From contig JAHBWA010000056.1 of the NCBI GenBank assembly GCA_019637195.1, positions 1-53,609 of the forward strand: a DNA stretch of 53,609 nt, in the 5' to 3' direction. This DNA is from Labilithrix sp. (GTDB lineage Bacteria > Myxococcota_A > Polyangia > Polyangiales > Polyangiaceae). Positions 24,046 through 33,661 of the stretch are shown one piece after another. The notes below the pieces were generated by a model. That model saw only the letters and a list, made by a program, of their open reading frames with translations, did not search any database and was not told the DNA's origin. The position numbers and the translations under genes are program-made. Position 1 is the stretch's first letter. Every line of letters starts with the position of its first letter.

Positions 24046-25239
24046 TCAGTTCGGGCCGTCGGCGGCGTTCGTCCCGCGGCGCCCGGAGTCCGACCACTCG
24101 AAGCGATCGACGAGGACCGTCGAGTCGAGGTTGCCGTCGGACGAGTCCCAGATCGCGAAGCGCAGGCGGATGACCTTGCCGGCCGGGGCGGGCGCGTACG
24201 TCGTGAGCCACCCCGTCGCGGCGTGCGGCGCGGGCGAGTATTCGTCGCTCACGGTGTCGAAGCCGGTGCCGCCGAGCGACGACGTGCCGAGCGGGCAGGT
24301 GTACTCGCGGCCGTCGATCGTCCGCCGCTCGCAGACCTGGAGGAGCGCGTTGTTGACGCTGATCGGGTTGCCGGCGCCGTCGAAGGCGACGTTCCCGTCG
24401 GGGTAGTCGGGGACCTTCGGCTCCATGTCGAGCACGTAGAAGTCGTTGTACTTGCTGCAGACGTAGCCGGGGAACTCGAGGGTGAAGAAGTTCTGGTCGA
24501 CGCGGAACGACTTCACGTTCGTCGGGACGCGGAGCTCGAGCTCGAGCGCCGCGCCGTCGTGGGCGCGGCCTGAGACGATGCCCGGGCAGGCAGGCGACTC
24601 CTTCGGATAGCCCGCGGGGACGCTGCTCGTGTAGCCCTTGCGGAAGCCGAGGAGGTCCTTGTAGCCGGGCATGTCGGGCGCGCGCGCCGAGCCGCTCGAG
24701 AGAGCGAGGAAGGACTTTCCCTCGCGCGGCTCGTTCACGCCGAACGACGACATGATCCCGTGCGAGAGCGGCTCGGGGAGCGGGGTGCCGTCCGGCTTCA
24801 CGTACTTCGCCGACAGCACGCCCCACTTGCGCTCCTTGCCCTGCCCGTCGGCGCTGGCCCACTTGCAGAGGCCGAGCGCCCGGACCGCGGCGCGCGCGTC
24901 CGGATCGTCGAGCGCCGCGCCGACGTCGCAGTCCGCCGGCTCGTCGTCGGCGACGCCGCTGCAGTCCTCGTCGATGCCATTTCCGGGGAAGTCGAAGGCG
25001 CCCGGGTTGATCCCGCGCCGGCAATCGTCGCAGTCGCCTTCGGCTTCGGTGTAGCCGTCGCCGTCGTCGTCGACGTCGTTCGGCTCGCGGCACTTCGTCG
25101 GATCGGCGTCGAGATCGCCGTCGAAGCTCGGGAGCGGCGTCGTCGGGGTCGGCGACGCGTCGCCCGCGGTGTCGCCGAGCGCACACGCCGCGAGCAGCGC
25201 GAGCGGCAGGACGGCGAGGCGATACGTGCGATGGCCCAT
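24046..25239 (-). CDS. Secreted lipoprotein with MopE-type metal-binding motif
   Basis: A 397-residue lipoprotein (leader MGHRTYRLAVLPLALLAACA). Residues about 52-100 carry the MopE-like calcium repeat: DVDDDGDGYTEAEGDCDDC and then GIDEDCSG. The rest is a beta-sandwich domain (VKSFRVDQNFFTLEFPGYVC, KVIRLRFAIWDSSD, STVLVDRFEW) of the type labelled choice-of-anchor in deltaproteobacterial surface proteins. ATG 25239 begins 9 bases after the stop of the beta-propeller gene; an in-frame TTG overlapping that stop is rejected. Likely a calcium-dependent surface protein, and third in an operon of large exported proteins. Confidence 0.75.
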   Translation of the reverse strand: MGHRTYRLAVLPLALLAACALGDTAGDASPTPTTPLPSFDGDLDADPTKCREPNDVDDDGDGYTEAEGDCDDCRRGINPGAFDFPGNGIDEDCSGVADDEPADCDVGAALDDPDARAAVRALGLCKWASADGQGKERKWGVLSAKYVKPDGTPLPEPLSHGIMSSFGVNEPREGKSFLALSSGSARAPDMPGYKDLLGFRKGYTSSVPAGYPKESPACPGIVSGRAHDGAALELELRVPTNVKSFRVDQNFFTLEFPGYVCSKYNDFYVLDMEPKVPDYPDGNVAFDGAGNPISVNNALLQVCERRTIDGREYTCPLGTSSLGGTGFDTVSDEYSPAPHAATGWLTTYAPAPAGKVIRLRFAIWDSSDGNLDSTVLVDRFEWSDSGRRGTNAADGPN

Positions 25240-25247
25240 CGTGATGC

Positions 25248-27518
25248 TCAATCCTTCAGCCAGTAGCGCGCGAGGTGGTACGCGCTCTGTTCACCGGCGA
25301 ACGTGAACGTGCCGCCGATCCAGACGCGGTCCTTCTGGACGTGGACGACGTTGCCGACGTCGGCGAGCCCGCCGCCGAGCTCCGACCACGCCGTGCCGTT
25401 CCAGACGCCGAGGAGCGCGAGTGACGTCCCGGCGCCTCCGTCTGCCGCCTTGCCGCCCTCGACGAAATTGCCGGTGACGTAGAGCTCCGTGCCGCGCGCG
25501 GAGAGCGACGAGATCTGCGCGCCCCACTCACGGTGGACGCCGCCGCCGACGTCGACCCACGTAGTCCCGTTCCAGGACGCGAGGTTCCGGAGGGTCTTCG
25601 AAGTCCCGGTGCGGTCGAACGTCCCGCCGATCGTGACCTTGCCGTCGTAGATCGCGATCGCGCTGACGATCCCGTCCCACTCGGCTTCGCCCCCGACGCC
25701 GTCGCCGACGGCGCTCCAGGTCGTGCCGTTCCACGAAGCGATCCGCTGCACGTCCTTCGTGCCCGACTTCCCGAACGTCCCGCCGGCGTAGAGCTTGCCC
25801 GCTCCGTCGAAGGCGAGCGCGTGGACGTCGCCGTCGAAGCCATCGCCGAGCGCCTGCCAGCTCGTGCCGTTCCACCTCGCGACGTGGTTCACGACGACGT
25901 CGCCGGTCTCGGTGAAGGAGCCGCCGGCGTAGAGGTTGCCGTCGGGGCCGATCGCGAAGGTGCGGACGATGTCGTCGAAGCCTGCGCCGACGGCGCTCCA
26001 GGTCGTGCCGTTCCACTGCGCGACGTGCCGCGCGACGTTGGGGCCGCTCCGAACGAACCACCCTCCCGCGTAGAGCGTGTTCTTGTTGGAGGCGATCGCC
26101 AGGACCGGGCCGTCGAGGCCGACCCCGAGCGGCGACCAGACGTCGCCGGCGAAGTGACCGATGTTGACGGCGGCGACGTCGCCCCCGACGAGGTGGAACT
26201 CTCCGCCGACGTACAGCGAGTCGCCGGGGCCGTTCGCGACCGTGATGACGCTGCCGTTGACGCCGAGGCGCTTCGCCGTCGGATCGTCGACCGGGTTCCA
26301 CTGGTTGCCGTCCCAGCGCGCGATCCCGAGCGCGTTGCGGCCGCCGATCATCGAGAAGCTCCCGCCGACGTAGAGCTCGCCGCCTTGGTCGAGGACGAGG
26401 GCCTGCCCAGGAGGCGCCATGTTGAAGCCGCCGGACTGGCCGAAGATGCCGTCGTTGAGCGACGACCAGCGCGATTTCGCCGTGTCCCACATCGCGACGT
26501 GGCTGACCTGCTGGCCGCCGGCGAACGTCACGCTTCCGGTGACGTAGATCTTGTCGCCGTCGATCTCCATGTCCGTGACGATCGCGTCGCCGTTGCCTTG
26601 GATGCCGCCACCGACGAGCTCCCATTTGCTGCCGGTCCAGCGCGCCAGCGAACCCGGAGACTCCGGTTCGTCGGAGAAGCTGAAGCGCCCGGCTACGACG
26701 AGGTTGCCGTCCTGCTCGCCGAGGTCGTTGATGTCGCCGAACACCTCCGGGAAGCCCTTGTCCACCCAGGAGCCGCCCTCGAGGCAGTGGAGGCCGACCT
26801 CGTTCGCGTTCGAGCTCGTTCCGACGCAGAGCTTGGTCCCGACCAGTCGTACGAGCCGCGCGGTGTCGGGGGCGCCCGCGACCTGCGTCCACGTGTTGTT
26901 CGAGAGCTTCGCCACGTGCGCGATGTCGCTCGCCCCGATCTTCGTGAACCATCCGGCCGCGTACAGCGATCCGTCGGGCGCCATCTCGAGCGACGTGACG
27001 TAGTCGTCGAACTTCGCGACCTCGCTCCACTGGGTCTTGTTCCACTTGTAGAGCGTGGTCTCGGCGCCGAAGCCGCTGCCCACCGTGCCGTAGAGCTCGC
27101 CCGTGGGCGTCGCGACCATCTTGTCGATCGGATCGGTGAGGCCGGCGCCGATCGAGAGCCACTTGCTCCCGTTCCACAGCGCCACGAACTCGGTCGGGAT
27201 CGAGCCCGCTTGCTCGAAGTTGCCGGCGATCGCGATCTGCCGATTCGCCACGCGCGCCATCGCGTTTACCTTGGGCACGACGCGCCCGCCGACGCCCGGG
27301 AGCGAGAAGCTCGGGTCCCAGCCGGGCTCGTGCGGTCCGGCGTCGGGCTTCGGACCGGCGTCCGGCGCGGAGCCGTCGTCCCCGGGCGACCCTGCGTCCG
27401 GAGTGACGCTGGCGTCGGGATCCGCGTTGCCGCCGCCGTCGTCGGACGACGAGCAGGCAGCTGCGAACAGGCCGAGCGTGGCGGACGAGGCAAGAGCAAG
27501 GATGAGATGACGACGCAT
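25248..27518 (-). CDS. Large secreted beta-propeller-like lipoprotein
   Basis: A 756-residue lipoprotein: leader MRRHLILALASSATLGLFAA, lipobox Cys in AACSSS, then an Asp/Pro/Gly linker to about residue 60. The rest consists of roughly a dozen repeats of 45-50 residues with a shared core like VAQWNGTTWSAVGAGFDDIV followed by LYAGGSF, the pattern of delta-60/Kelch-like blades folding as one or two propellers. No catalytic residues stand out, so binding or adhesion is likely. GGAGG lies 9 bases before the ATG at 27518. Same strand and close spacing as the MopE-type and IgGFc-type genes. Confidence 0.8.
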   Translation of the reverse strand: MRRHLILALASSATLGLFAAACSSSDDGGGNADPDASVTPDAGSPGDDGSAPDAGPKPDAGPHEPGWDPSFSLPGVGGRVVPKVNAMARVANRQIAIAGNFEQAGSIPTEFVALWNGSKWLSIGAGLTDPIDKMVATPTGELYGTVGSGFGAETTLYKWNKTQWSEVAKFDDYVTSLEMAPDGSLYAAGWFTKIGASDIAHVAKLSNNTWTQVAGAPDTARLVRLVGTKLCVGTSSNANEVGLHCLEGGSWVDKGFPEVFGDINDLGEQDGNLVVAGRFSFSDEPESPGSLARWTGSKWELVGGGIQGNGDAIVTDMEIDGDKIYVTGSVTFAGGQQVSHVAMWDTAKSRWSSLNDGIFGQSGGFNMAPPGQALVLDQGGELYVGGSFSMIGGRNALGIARWDGNQWNPVDDPTAKRLGVNGSVITVANGPGDSLYVGGEFHLVGGDVAAVNIGHFAGDVWSPLGVGLDGPVLAIASNKNTLYAGGWFVRSGPNVARHVAQWNGTTWSAVGAGFDDIVRTFAIGPDGNLYAGGSFTETGDVVVNHVARWNGTSWQALGDGFDGDVHALAFDGAGKLYAGGTFGKSGTKDVQRIASWNGTTWSAVGDGVGGEAEWDGIVSAIAIYDGKVTIGGTFDRTGTSKTLRNLASWNGTTWVDVGGGVHREWGAQISSLSARGTELYVTGNFVEGGKAADGGAGTSLALLGVWNGTAWSELGGGLADVGNVVHVQKDRVWIGGTFTFAGEQSAYHLARYWLKD

Positions 27519-27585
27519 GGTCCATGACCTCCGGAGACAGGGTCGACGCGCGAGGAGTCGCGACGCGGGATGAAGACCGAGAGCG

Positions 27586-29376
27586 CTACTTGACGATGGG
27601 CGGGCCGACGACGACGTCGTTGACGTCGACGACGCGCTCGCCGGCGGGGAAGGCGTAGCTGACGTTGCAGGTGAAGCTGACCGGATCCTTGATGTCCATG
27701 CAGGATCCGTTGGACGTCTCGGGCGTCCCCCACGCCCACACGGTGACGCCGAACGGGGCGCGCGACGCCATCGACCGGACGCCGTTGTCACACTTGCCTT
27801 GCGGCTGGAAGTCGTGGCGGACGAGGTCGGCGTGGGCGATCTGGTAGTCCGGGCCGATCGGCATCCAGCCCTCGAGCGTGCCGTAGCAGTCGAGCGTGAC
27901 GTCCTCGAAGGTCCCGGCCTCGGTCCGCTTGCGGACGACGACGAGGTTCGTCTCCGGGTACGTCGGATCGGTGAAGAAGAGGTACTTGTCGAGCCACTGC
28001 GCCGGCGGGACCATCCGGACGAAGTCGGGATCGCCGTAGTCGTCGAAGACGGCGCTGCCGGTCATGTACCCGAAGAGCATGAATGGGTGCTTCAGGTCCT
28101 GGCTCTTCACGACGAACGGCCCGTCGGTCTCGAACTCGACGTAGGCTCCGAGCTCGAGCGTCGTCGGCGCGGTCGGCTGCGGCGGATCGTAGGTGAGCGT
28201 CGTGCCGTTGGTCGTGCCGACGACGCGCCAGAGGTATTTCTCGGCCTTCGTCGTCAGCCGCGCGCGATGGTGCGCGCCCACGTACTCGCTGCCGAGCGCC
28301 TGCACCGGAGCGATCTGCTGCTCGGCGTGGTCGCAGTAGCCCACGTCGGTCGGGACGTTCATGCACTGATGCCCACCGAAGAGGCCGAACTTCTTGTCGG
28401 AGATGATCGGGCTGCCCGTGAGCTCCTCGACCTGCGTGAGCTGGAGCACCTCACCCTTGTCGAGCGTGTACGTGATCGGGACGCCCGCAGGCCCGCCCGG
28501 GAGGAGCCCGGAGACGCCCTTGATGTCCTTCTGCGGCGTGATCTGGATGTTCGTCTGGTCCTCGAACGCGACGATGTCGAGCGACGGCGATGTCGCCGGT
28601 CCCGAGGACGGGTATGCGTTGACGGCGACGTAGTTCTTTCCCCACGAGCTCGTCGGCAAGAGGAGCGACGCGCCGGTCATCGCCGCGCCGCCGCCGCCGT
28701 AGGGGAACATCTGGAACGCGACGACGGGGACGTCGCTCTGGATGTGGAAGGCCTGACCGATGCCCGACCCGCGCACGAACGCGCCGGTGGAGCGCGGCGC
28801 GGGCACCGGGCACTGGACCCCGCCCGAGTTCGCGAGGAAGAGGATGGCGACCTCGCCCGGGGCGAGCCCGCGGTCGGGATCGTAGTCCTTGTACTCGAGC
28901 GACCGGCCCTGCCCGACGGGCAGCTTGGCGTACCGCGCGAGGTCGAGCGGTGCGTCGTACAGGCTCGCCGTGATGTGGGCGCGTTCGGTGAACGTGTTCG
29001 TGACGAACGACACGAAGCACGAGCCGAGGCCGTCCGGCGCGATGATGTCCATCATCACCGCGTAGTAGTCGCAGCCGACCGACGACTTCTGGTCCTCGGC
29101 CTGCTTGCACGCGTCGACGCAGCGGTCGTCCTGGCACTCCTCGGTCGGGGCGCACGCGACGATGGCGGCGTTGTCGCAGCCGCTGACGAGACCGCGCCTG
29201 TCGTCCGTACAGCGCGTCGGGCAGAACGGCGGCTCGAACGTCGGCGGATCGGGCTCGGAGGGCCCGTCGATCGTCCCGAGCAGCTCGTCGCCGCCGTTCG
29301 CGCACGCCGCCACGAGCGCGAGCGTGAACGCCGCGAAGGCAGCTGCGGACCGTGCTTTCGACCTCGCTTGGAACAT
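27586..29376 (-). CDS. IgGFc-binding-like secreted lipoprotein
   Basis: A 596-residue protein with leader and lipobox (FTLALVAACANGG). A Cys-rich stretch (about 45-90: CPTRCTDD, GCDNAAIVACAPTEEC) is followed by a long domain containing SDVPVVAFQMFPYGGGG, ASLLLPTSSWGKNYVAV, TNIQITPQ, GEVLQLTQVEELTGSPI, and FGGHQCMNVP. These are hallmarks of the IgGFc-binding N-terminal family common in myxobacteria. The name comes from animal homologues; in bacteria it implies adhesion, not antibody binding. Start ATG 29376, with 67 bases to the propeller gene downstream. Probably first of a three-gene surface operon. Confidence 0.85.
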   Translation of the reverse strand: MFQARSKARSAAAFAAFTLALVAACANGGDELLGTIDGPSEPDPPTFEPPFCPTRCTDDRRGLVSGCDNAAIVACAPTEECQDDRCVDACKQAEDQKSSVGCDYYAVMMDIIAPDGLGSCFVSFVTNTFTERAHITASLYDAPLDLARYAKLPVGQGRSLEYKDYDPDRGLAPGEVAILFLANSGGVQCPVPAPRSTGAFVRGSGIGQAFHIQSDVPVVAFQMFPYGGGGAAMTGASLLLPTSSWGKNYVAVNAYPSSGPATSPSLDIVAFEDQTNIQITPQKDIKGVSGLLPGGPAGVPITYTLDKGEVLQLTQVEELTGSPIISDKKFGLFGGHQCMNVPTDVGYCDHAEQQIAPVQALGSEYVGAHHRARLTTKAEKYLWRVVGTTNGTTLTYDPPQPTAPTTLELGAYVEFETDGPFVVKSQDLKHPFMLFGYMTGSAVFDDYGDPDFVRMVPPAQWLDKYLFFTDPTYPETNLVVVRKRTEAGTFEDVTLDCYGTLEGWMPIGPDYQIAHADLVRHDFQPQGKCDNGVRSMASRAPFGVTVWAWGTPETSNGSCMDIKDPVSFTCNVSYAFPAGERVVDVNDVVVGPPIVK

Positions 29377-29610
29377 CGGGTACCTACCGAGGGCGAGGCA
29401 TGGGGAGATGCCTCGGCTCGCCGGCGAACGACCTCCAGTGTGGTCGACGCGACGGGATCGATCATGGCCGGCGACGCTTTTTGGGGCCGGCTCGAGCTCG
29501 ACCGCTTGGCATGGCCGAGCTACCGCGCGCCGGGCGCAGAGAGTCGTGCGGTCCCTCCGGCCTCGTCCACCCCGTTGACGGACCGGGAGGGGTCGCAGTA
29601 TCGCCACTCT

Positions 29611-30000
29611 ATGGCCAAGCCGACCGCGAGCGTCGAGGCGTTCCTCTCCGCCCTGAGCCACCCCTTCAAGCCCGGGATCGAAGAGCTCCGCGCGGCCATC
29701 CTCGCGTCGGACGCGACCATCACGGAGCGGATCAAATGGAACGCGCCGAGCTTCTGCTACGGCGGCGACGATCGCGTCACGTTCCGGTTCCCCCCGAAGG
29801 GAGGCCTGCAGCTCGTCCTCCATCGAGGCGCGAAGTCGAAGCCCCCCAAGGGCTTCACCTTCGACGATCCCTCCGGCCTCGTCGAGTGGGCCGCCGTCGA
29901 TCGTGGTGTCGTCACGATGACGAGCTTCGCCGAGGTGCGCGCGAAGAAGGAGGCGCTCGTGTCGCTGGTGAACGCGTGGATGCGCGCGACCGCCGACTGA
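29611..30000 (+). CDS. DUF1801-family protein
   Basis: A 129-residue soluble protein of the DUF1801/YdhG-like fold: VEAFLSALSHPFKPGIEELR, ITERIKWNAPSFCYGGDDRV and FRFPPKGGLQLVLHRG are the family core. The function is unknown; structures of relatives show a small alpha/beta fold. The ATG at 29611 gives the family-typical start, although GGGAGGGG is rather far upstream. It sits alone between divergent and convergent minus-strand genes; bases 29377-29610 contain nothing I recognise. Confidence 0.8.
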   Translation: MAKPTASVEAFLSALSHPFKPGIEELRAAILASDATITERIKWNAPSFCYGGDDRVTFRFPPKGGLQLVLHRGAKSKPPKGFTFDDPSGLVEWAAVDRGVVTMTSFAEVRAKKEALVSLVNAWMRATAD

Positions 30001-30015
30001 GCGATCGCGCGCGCG

Positions 30016-33000
30016 TCAACAGCAGTCGTGGCCGCCGCTGACGAGCGGCGACACCCGCAGTATGCGGACGTTGCCGAGCTCGCGTGAGAGCGGCTCGGTG
30101 AACGGCGTGTTGGGCTCGGGGAGCAGCTCGACGGCGAGCGCGCTCACCGGCGCGTCCGGCGGCAGGCCCCACGCCGCGAGCATCGCCTCGAGGTCGACGC
30201 GCGCGACGTCGCAGAAGGCGCGGGCGGCGCGGTCCGCCGGCGTGGCCGCCTTGGGCGACGGGACGCGCGGGCGCGGAGCCAGCGTGAAGCGCCGCACGCC
30301 CAGCTCGACGTTGCGCTTGATGCTGCCGTCGGCTTGCACGACGCGGCCGTAGAGCACGCCCCACAGCTCCGTGTGGGGCGGCGCCGGCGTGACCACCGCG
30401 CCGTCCAGCACCGGGCTCGCGTGCTCGGCGAACAGACGCAGGCCGCCGTCCGTCCGCGTCACCGCGCAGCGGAGCGGCGGCGGCGGGTGCTGCACGCCGT
30501 CGAGGACCACGGCCGTCCCGTAGCGCGCGGCGCCGGTGCTCCAGAACGGGCGCTCGGGGGTGCCGCGATCGTGACCGACCGCGATCTCGTAGGTGAAGAA
30601 GCCGAACAGCTCGGGTGCGTCCGGCGCGAGGTTCGGCGGCAGCGGGACGAGGTAGTGGCGGTCCGAGCCCGCCGACGGCACGAGGCGCTGCATCCCGCCG
30701 AGGCCGGCGAAGTCGTCGGCCTGCCCCGGGCGCACCACGCGCACGGGCTCCGGCAGGACCGGCGGCGACGGTGGCGGCGGGTCCGCCACCGGCTCGTAGT
30801 CCGGCAGGAGCATCGGATCGGGGCCGCCGGCGACGACGCGCACGAAGTACGCGTCGCGTGGATCCGCGGGTGGCCCGTCGAGCTCGATCCAGAGCGCGCG
30901 CTGGCGCAGGCCCGTCGAGGCGTAGTCCTCGCCGATCGCGTACTCGCCGAACGCGTGCCCGCACGACACGACGACCGGCACCTCTGTCGGGCGCGTCGTC
31001 ACCGGCAGGTGGTTCTGCACCGTGAAGGTCTGCGTGGCGCCGCCGCGGAGCCGCAGCGTGAAGTCGTAGCGGACCCGGAGCTCGTGGGGCCGGCCCGCGG
31101 CCAGCGGCGGCGAGAACGCGTCGACGTAGCAGATCTCGAAGCGATCGCGATCGACGGCGCCGAGGGTCGCCTGACGGTTCACCGCGTGGCTGAGGGCGAT
31201 CGGCGACAGCGTCTCGGTCTGCGCCGGCAGCCCGGCGCCGACGCGCTCGATCGTGCGCGTCAGTCGCACGACCTCCGTCTCGAGGCCGAGGAAGCTCCAA
31301 TCGCGCTCGATCGGGAAGCGCACCACGTTCAGCCACTGCTCGGGCAGCTCGTCGATCGACGTGAGCGTGAGGCTCGAGCGGTCCGGCGCGAAACCGTGCC
31401 GGAGGCCGTGGCAGCCGAACACGGTGCGCCGGCCCTCGGCGCCGAAGAGCGTGACCTCGTCCACCGAGAGGTTCGCGGCCTGGGCGAGCCGGCGCACGAG
31501 CTCGGCGCTCGCGCGCACCTGCGGCGCCGCTGTCGCCGTGTCGGCTGCGGAAGGCGCTTCGCCGCGGAGAAACACCGACGTGATCGCGTCGTCCGCGGCC
31601 ATCGCGACGAGCGGCGGCGCGGTGGTCGGCGCGGCGTACATCGGCGATTCGGTCAGGCGCACCGGCTCGCCGAAGCGGATGGCGTCGTCCCCCAGCCGCA
31701 CGAGATCGCTCTCCGCGGCCGCGCGAGCGACGACGAGCACTTCGCGGCCCGTGGGCAGCTCGAGCGGGCCGCTGTCGCTGCCCCAGTGCCCGGAGTCCGC
31801 CGGCCAGGTCACGTCGTCGAGCCGGCTGCAGTCGCGCCAGGCGATGGCGACCTCGACGTGCTGCGCCGGATCGCTCGGGAACGCGCGGTGCATCGTGTAG
31901 AGGCGCCTGTAGCCGTCGTCGTCGTTGCCCGTGTCGAACGCCGGATGACGCACCAGCACCTCGAGCTCGACGTAGCGCGCGTCCGGATCGGGGAGGCCCA
32001 CGTCGACGTCCGCCGCGCCGCCGACCGCGGCGCGCGCGAGCGCAGCGAGGCGGCTCTCGGCGTCGGGGACGCCGGCGAAGACCGCCGCGGGGTAGCCGAT
32101 GGTCGGTCGCGTGACGCGGACCGCGGTCGGCAGCGCGCCGGCCGAAGGCGCGACGGCCTCGACCCGAACCTTGGTCATCGGGACGAAGCGCTGGAGCAGG
32201 AGGGACGCCACCGGCGCCTCGCCCTCGTGCAGCATCGCGTCCGAGGCGCCCGGCCCGCCGCCCGTGGGATCGACGAGGCGGACGCGGAGCTCGTAGCGCT
32301 GGCCGTAGCGGAGCGGCGGCACCTCGTCGGTGTCGGGCTGGTCGACGTCGGGGACGTCGTCGAAGCGTCCGAGGAGCAGGCGCTGATCGGGCGTGCTCGC
32401 GACGAGCGACTGCGTGCGCAGCCGCGTGAAGTACGGCGGCAGCCAGAGGCGCCCGTCGACCGTCGACGGGTGGACCTCGACGCGCAGCTCGTCGACGTAC
32501 GCCGGCACGACCGCGTCGCCGACGCGAAGACCGTCCGAGCGCACCTTGCACAGCGACGCCCAGGCCGAGCTGCCGGCGGCGCGGATGTCGACGCGGTAGC
32601 CGAAGACGCCGCGCGGGGCCTCGGGCAAAGGCGTGCCGTCCCAGTCCGTGCCGACGCCGCGGTTCTGCGAGATGAGGATGTCCTCGTCGTCCCAGGCGAG
32701 CTGGACGCCGTTCTCGATCAGCGGGCGGAGCTCGTCGGCGGTCGACTCGGCGTTGACGTCGGCCGTGGCCGGCTGGCGGGCGTGGACGATGCGCGCGAAG
32801 CCGTCGTCGAAGCGCAGGGCCTCGCGGAAGATCGCGTCGTACGAGCCCAGCGCGGCGGCGTCGGCGGCGGTCGCGGCGACCGGGAAGAGCACGGGCGTGA
32901 AGACCGGGCGCGCCATGCCGCCCAGGAGCCGCGGCACGCGCGTCGCGAACGTCTTGACGAAGCGCGCGTCGGCCGCTTGCTGCGCGGCGAAATCGCTGGT

Positions 33001-33639
33001 CGCGTCGAGCGTGAAGAACAGCCAGCCGCCGTCCCGCAGCCGATCGCCGACGTCGAGCTCGAGCTCGTGGATGAACCCCATCGCGCGCGCCACCTGCGAT
33101 TTGCGCATGCCGACGGCGAAGATCTCTCCCCAGGTCAGATCGGGCGGCGGCGGCGTGACGTCGGGGGGCGAGGAAGGCGGGCAGTTGAGCGCGCAGCGGT
33201 AGGTGTCGTCGGTGAGCGCGAGCCGCGTGCGGGGCTGGACGAAGGCGTGGCTCGCCCGGTACGAGCGCGGCAGGTACTTGCGCAGCGTCAGCGACGCCTT
33301 GCGCTCGTGGGCCTCCGCGGGCTTGGTGATCGGGAAGCGCGCGGCGAACGCGTCGAAGATCGAGCGCGCGTGCGGCGGGGCGTCGAGCGCCCGCGGCGAC
33401 GGCTCCGGCGCCACGTCCGCCAGCGTCGGCAGGCGGCCGGCGTCGACGCCGACGTGAGCGCGCACGACGAGCCGCGCGCTGTCGAACGACGCGCTCGTCG
33501 GGACCGCCCACCCCGTCGACAGCGGGGCGCGCGGATCGTCGACGGGCACGGTCATCACCCGGACCACGAGCACCTTGCGGGCCTCGTCCCAGGCCTGCAG
33601 GTACGGCGCGAGCGTGAGCTTGGAGGTCGGAGTCGTCAT
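30016..33639 (-). CDS. Giant protein of unknown function (1207 aa)
   Basis: I do not recognise a family. The protein starts MTTPTSKLTLAPYLQAWDEA, has no signal peptide or membrane helix, and is rich in predicted beta segments. Fibronectin-III-like stretches are suggested at YGQRYELRVRLVDPTGGG (about 445) and LRVRYDFTLRLRGG (about 850). A C-terminal block reads LFGFFTYEIAVGHDRGTPER, then WSTGAARYG and VQHPPPPLRC, and it ends GGHDCC. Many short Pro/Ala linkers imply multiple domains. It lies 22 bases after the 1619-residue giant on the same strand, so both are one operon and probably one assembly. GAGGGGACCCC precedes the ATG. Cytoplasmic location, or export by a non-Sec route, is inferred. Confidence 0.85.
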   Translation of the reverse strand: MTTPTSKLTLAPYLQAWDEARKVLVVRVMTVPVDDPRAPLSTGWAVPTSASFDSARLVVRAHVGVDAGRLPTLADVAPEPSPRALDAPPHARSIFDAFAARFPITKPAEAHERKASLTLRKYLPRSYRASHAFVQPRTRLALTDDTYRCALNCPPSSPPDVTPPPPDLTWGEIFAVGMRKSQVARAMGFIHELELDVGDRLRDGGWLFFTLDATSDFAAQQAADARFVKTFATRVPRLLGGMARPVFTPVLFPVAATAADAAALGSYDAIFREALRFDDGFARIVHARQPATADVNAESTADELRPLIENGVQLAWDDEDILISQNRGVGTDWDGTPLPEAPRGVFGYRVDIRAAGSSAWASLCKVRSDGLRVGDAVVPAYVDELRVEVHPSTVDGRLWLPPYFTRLRTQSLVASTPDQRLLLGRFDDVPDVDQPDTDEVPPLRYGQRYELRVRLVDPTGGGPGASDAMLHEGEAPVASLLLQRFVPMTKVRVEAVAPSAGALPTAVRVTRPTIGYPAAVFAGVPDAESRLAALARAAVGGAADVDVGLPDPDARYVELEVLVRHPAFDTGNDDDGYRRLYTMHRAFPSDPAQHVEVAIAWRDCSRLDDVTWPADSGHWGSDSGPLELPTGREVLVVARAAAESDLVRLGDDAIRFGEPVRLTESPMYAAPTTAPPLVAMAADDAITSVFLRGEAPSAADTATAAPQVRASAELVRRLAQAANLSVDEVTLFGAEGRRTVFGCHGLRHGFAPDRSSLTLTSIDELPEQWLNVVRFPIERDWSFLGLETEVVRLTRTIERVGAGLPAQTETLSPIALSHAVNRQATLGAVDRDRFEICYVDAFSPPLAAGRPHELRVRYDFTLRLRGGATQTFTVQNHLPVTTRPTEVPVVVSCGHAFGEYAIGEDYASTGLRQRALWIELDGPPADPRDAYFVRVVAGGPDPMLLPDYEPVADPPPPSPPVLPEPVRVVRPGQADDFAGLGGMQRLVPSAGSDRHYLVPLPPNLAPDAPELFGFFTYEIAVGHDRGTPERPFWSTGAARYGTAVVLDGVQHPPPPLRCAVTRTDGGLRLFAEHASPVLDGAVVTPAPPHTELWGVLYGRVVQADGSIKRNVELGVRRFTLAPRPRVPSPKAATPADRAARAFCDVARVDLEAMLAAWGLPPDAPVSALAVELLPEPNTPFTEPLSRELGNVRILRVSPLVSGGHDCC

Positions 33640-33661
33640 GGGGTCCCCTCGCGTGCTGCCG

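Noticed and set aside
27519..27791. N-terminal extension of the beta-propeller lipoprotein
   Set aside because: The frame is open upstream to 27791, but that overlaps the IgGFc-type gene and lacks a signal peptide. The ATG at 27518 with GGAGG starts a proper lipoprotein leader.
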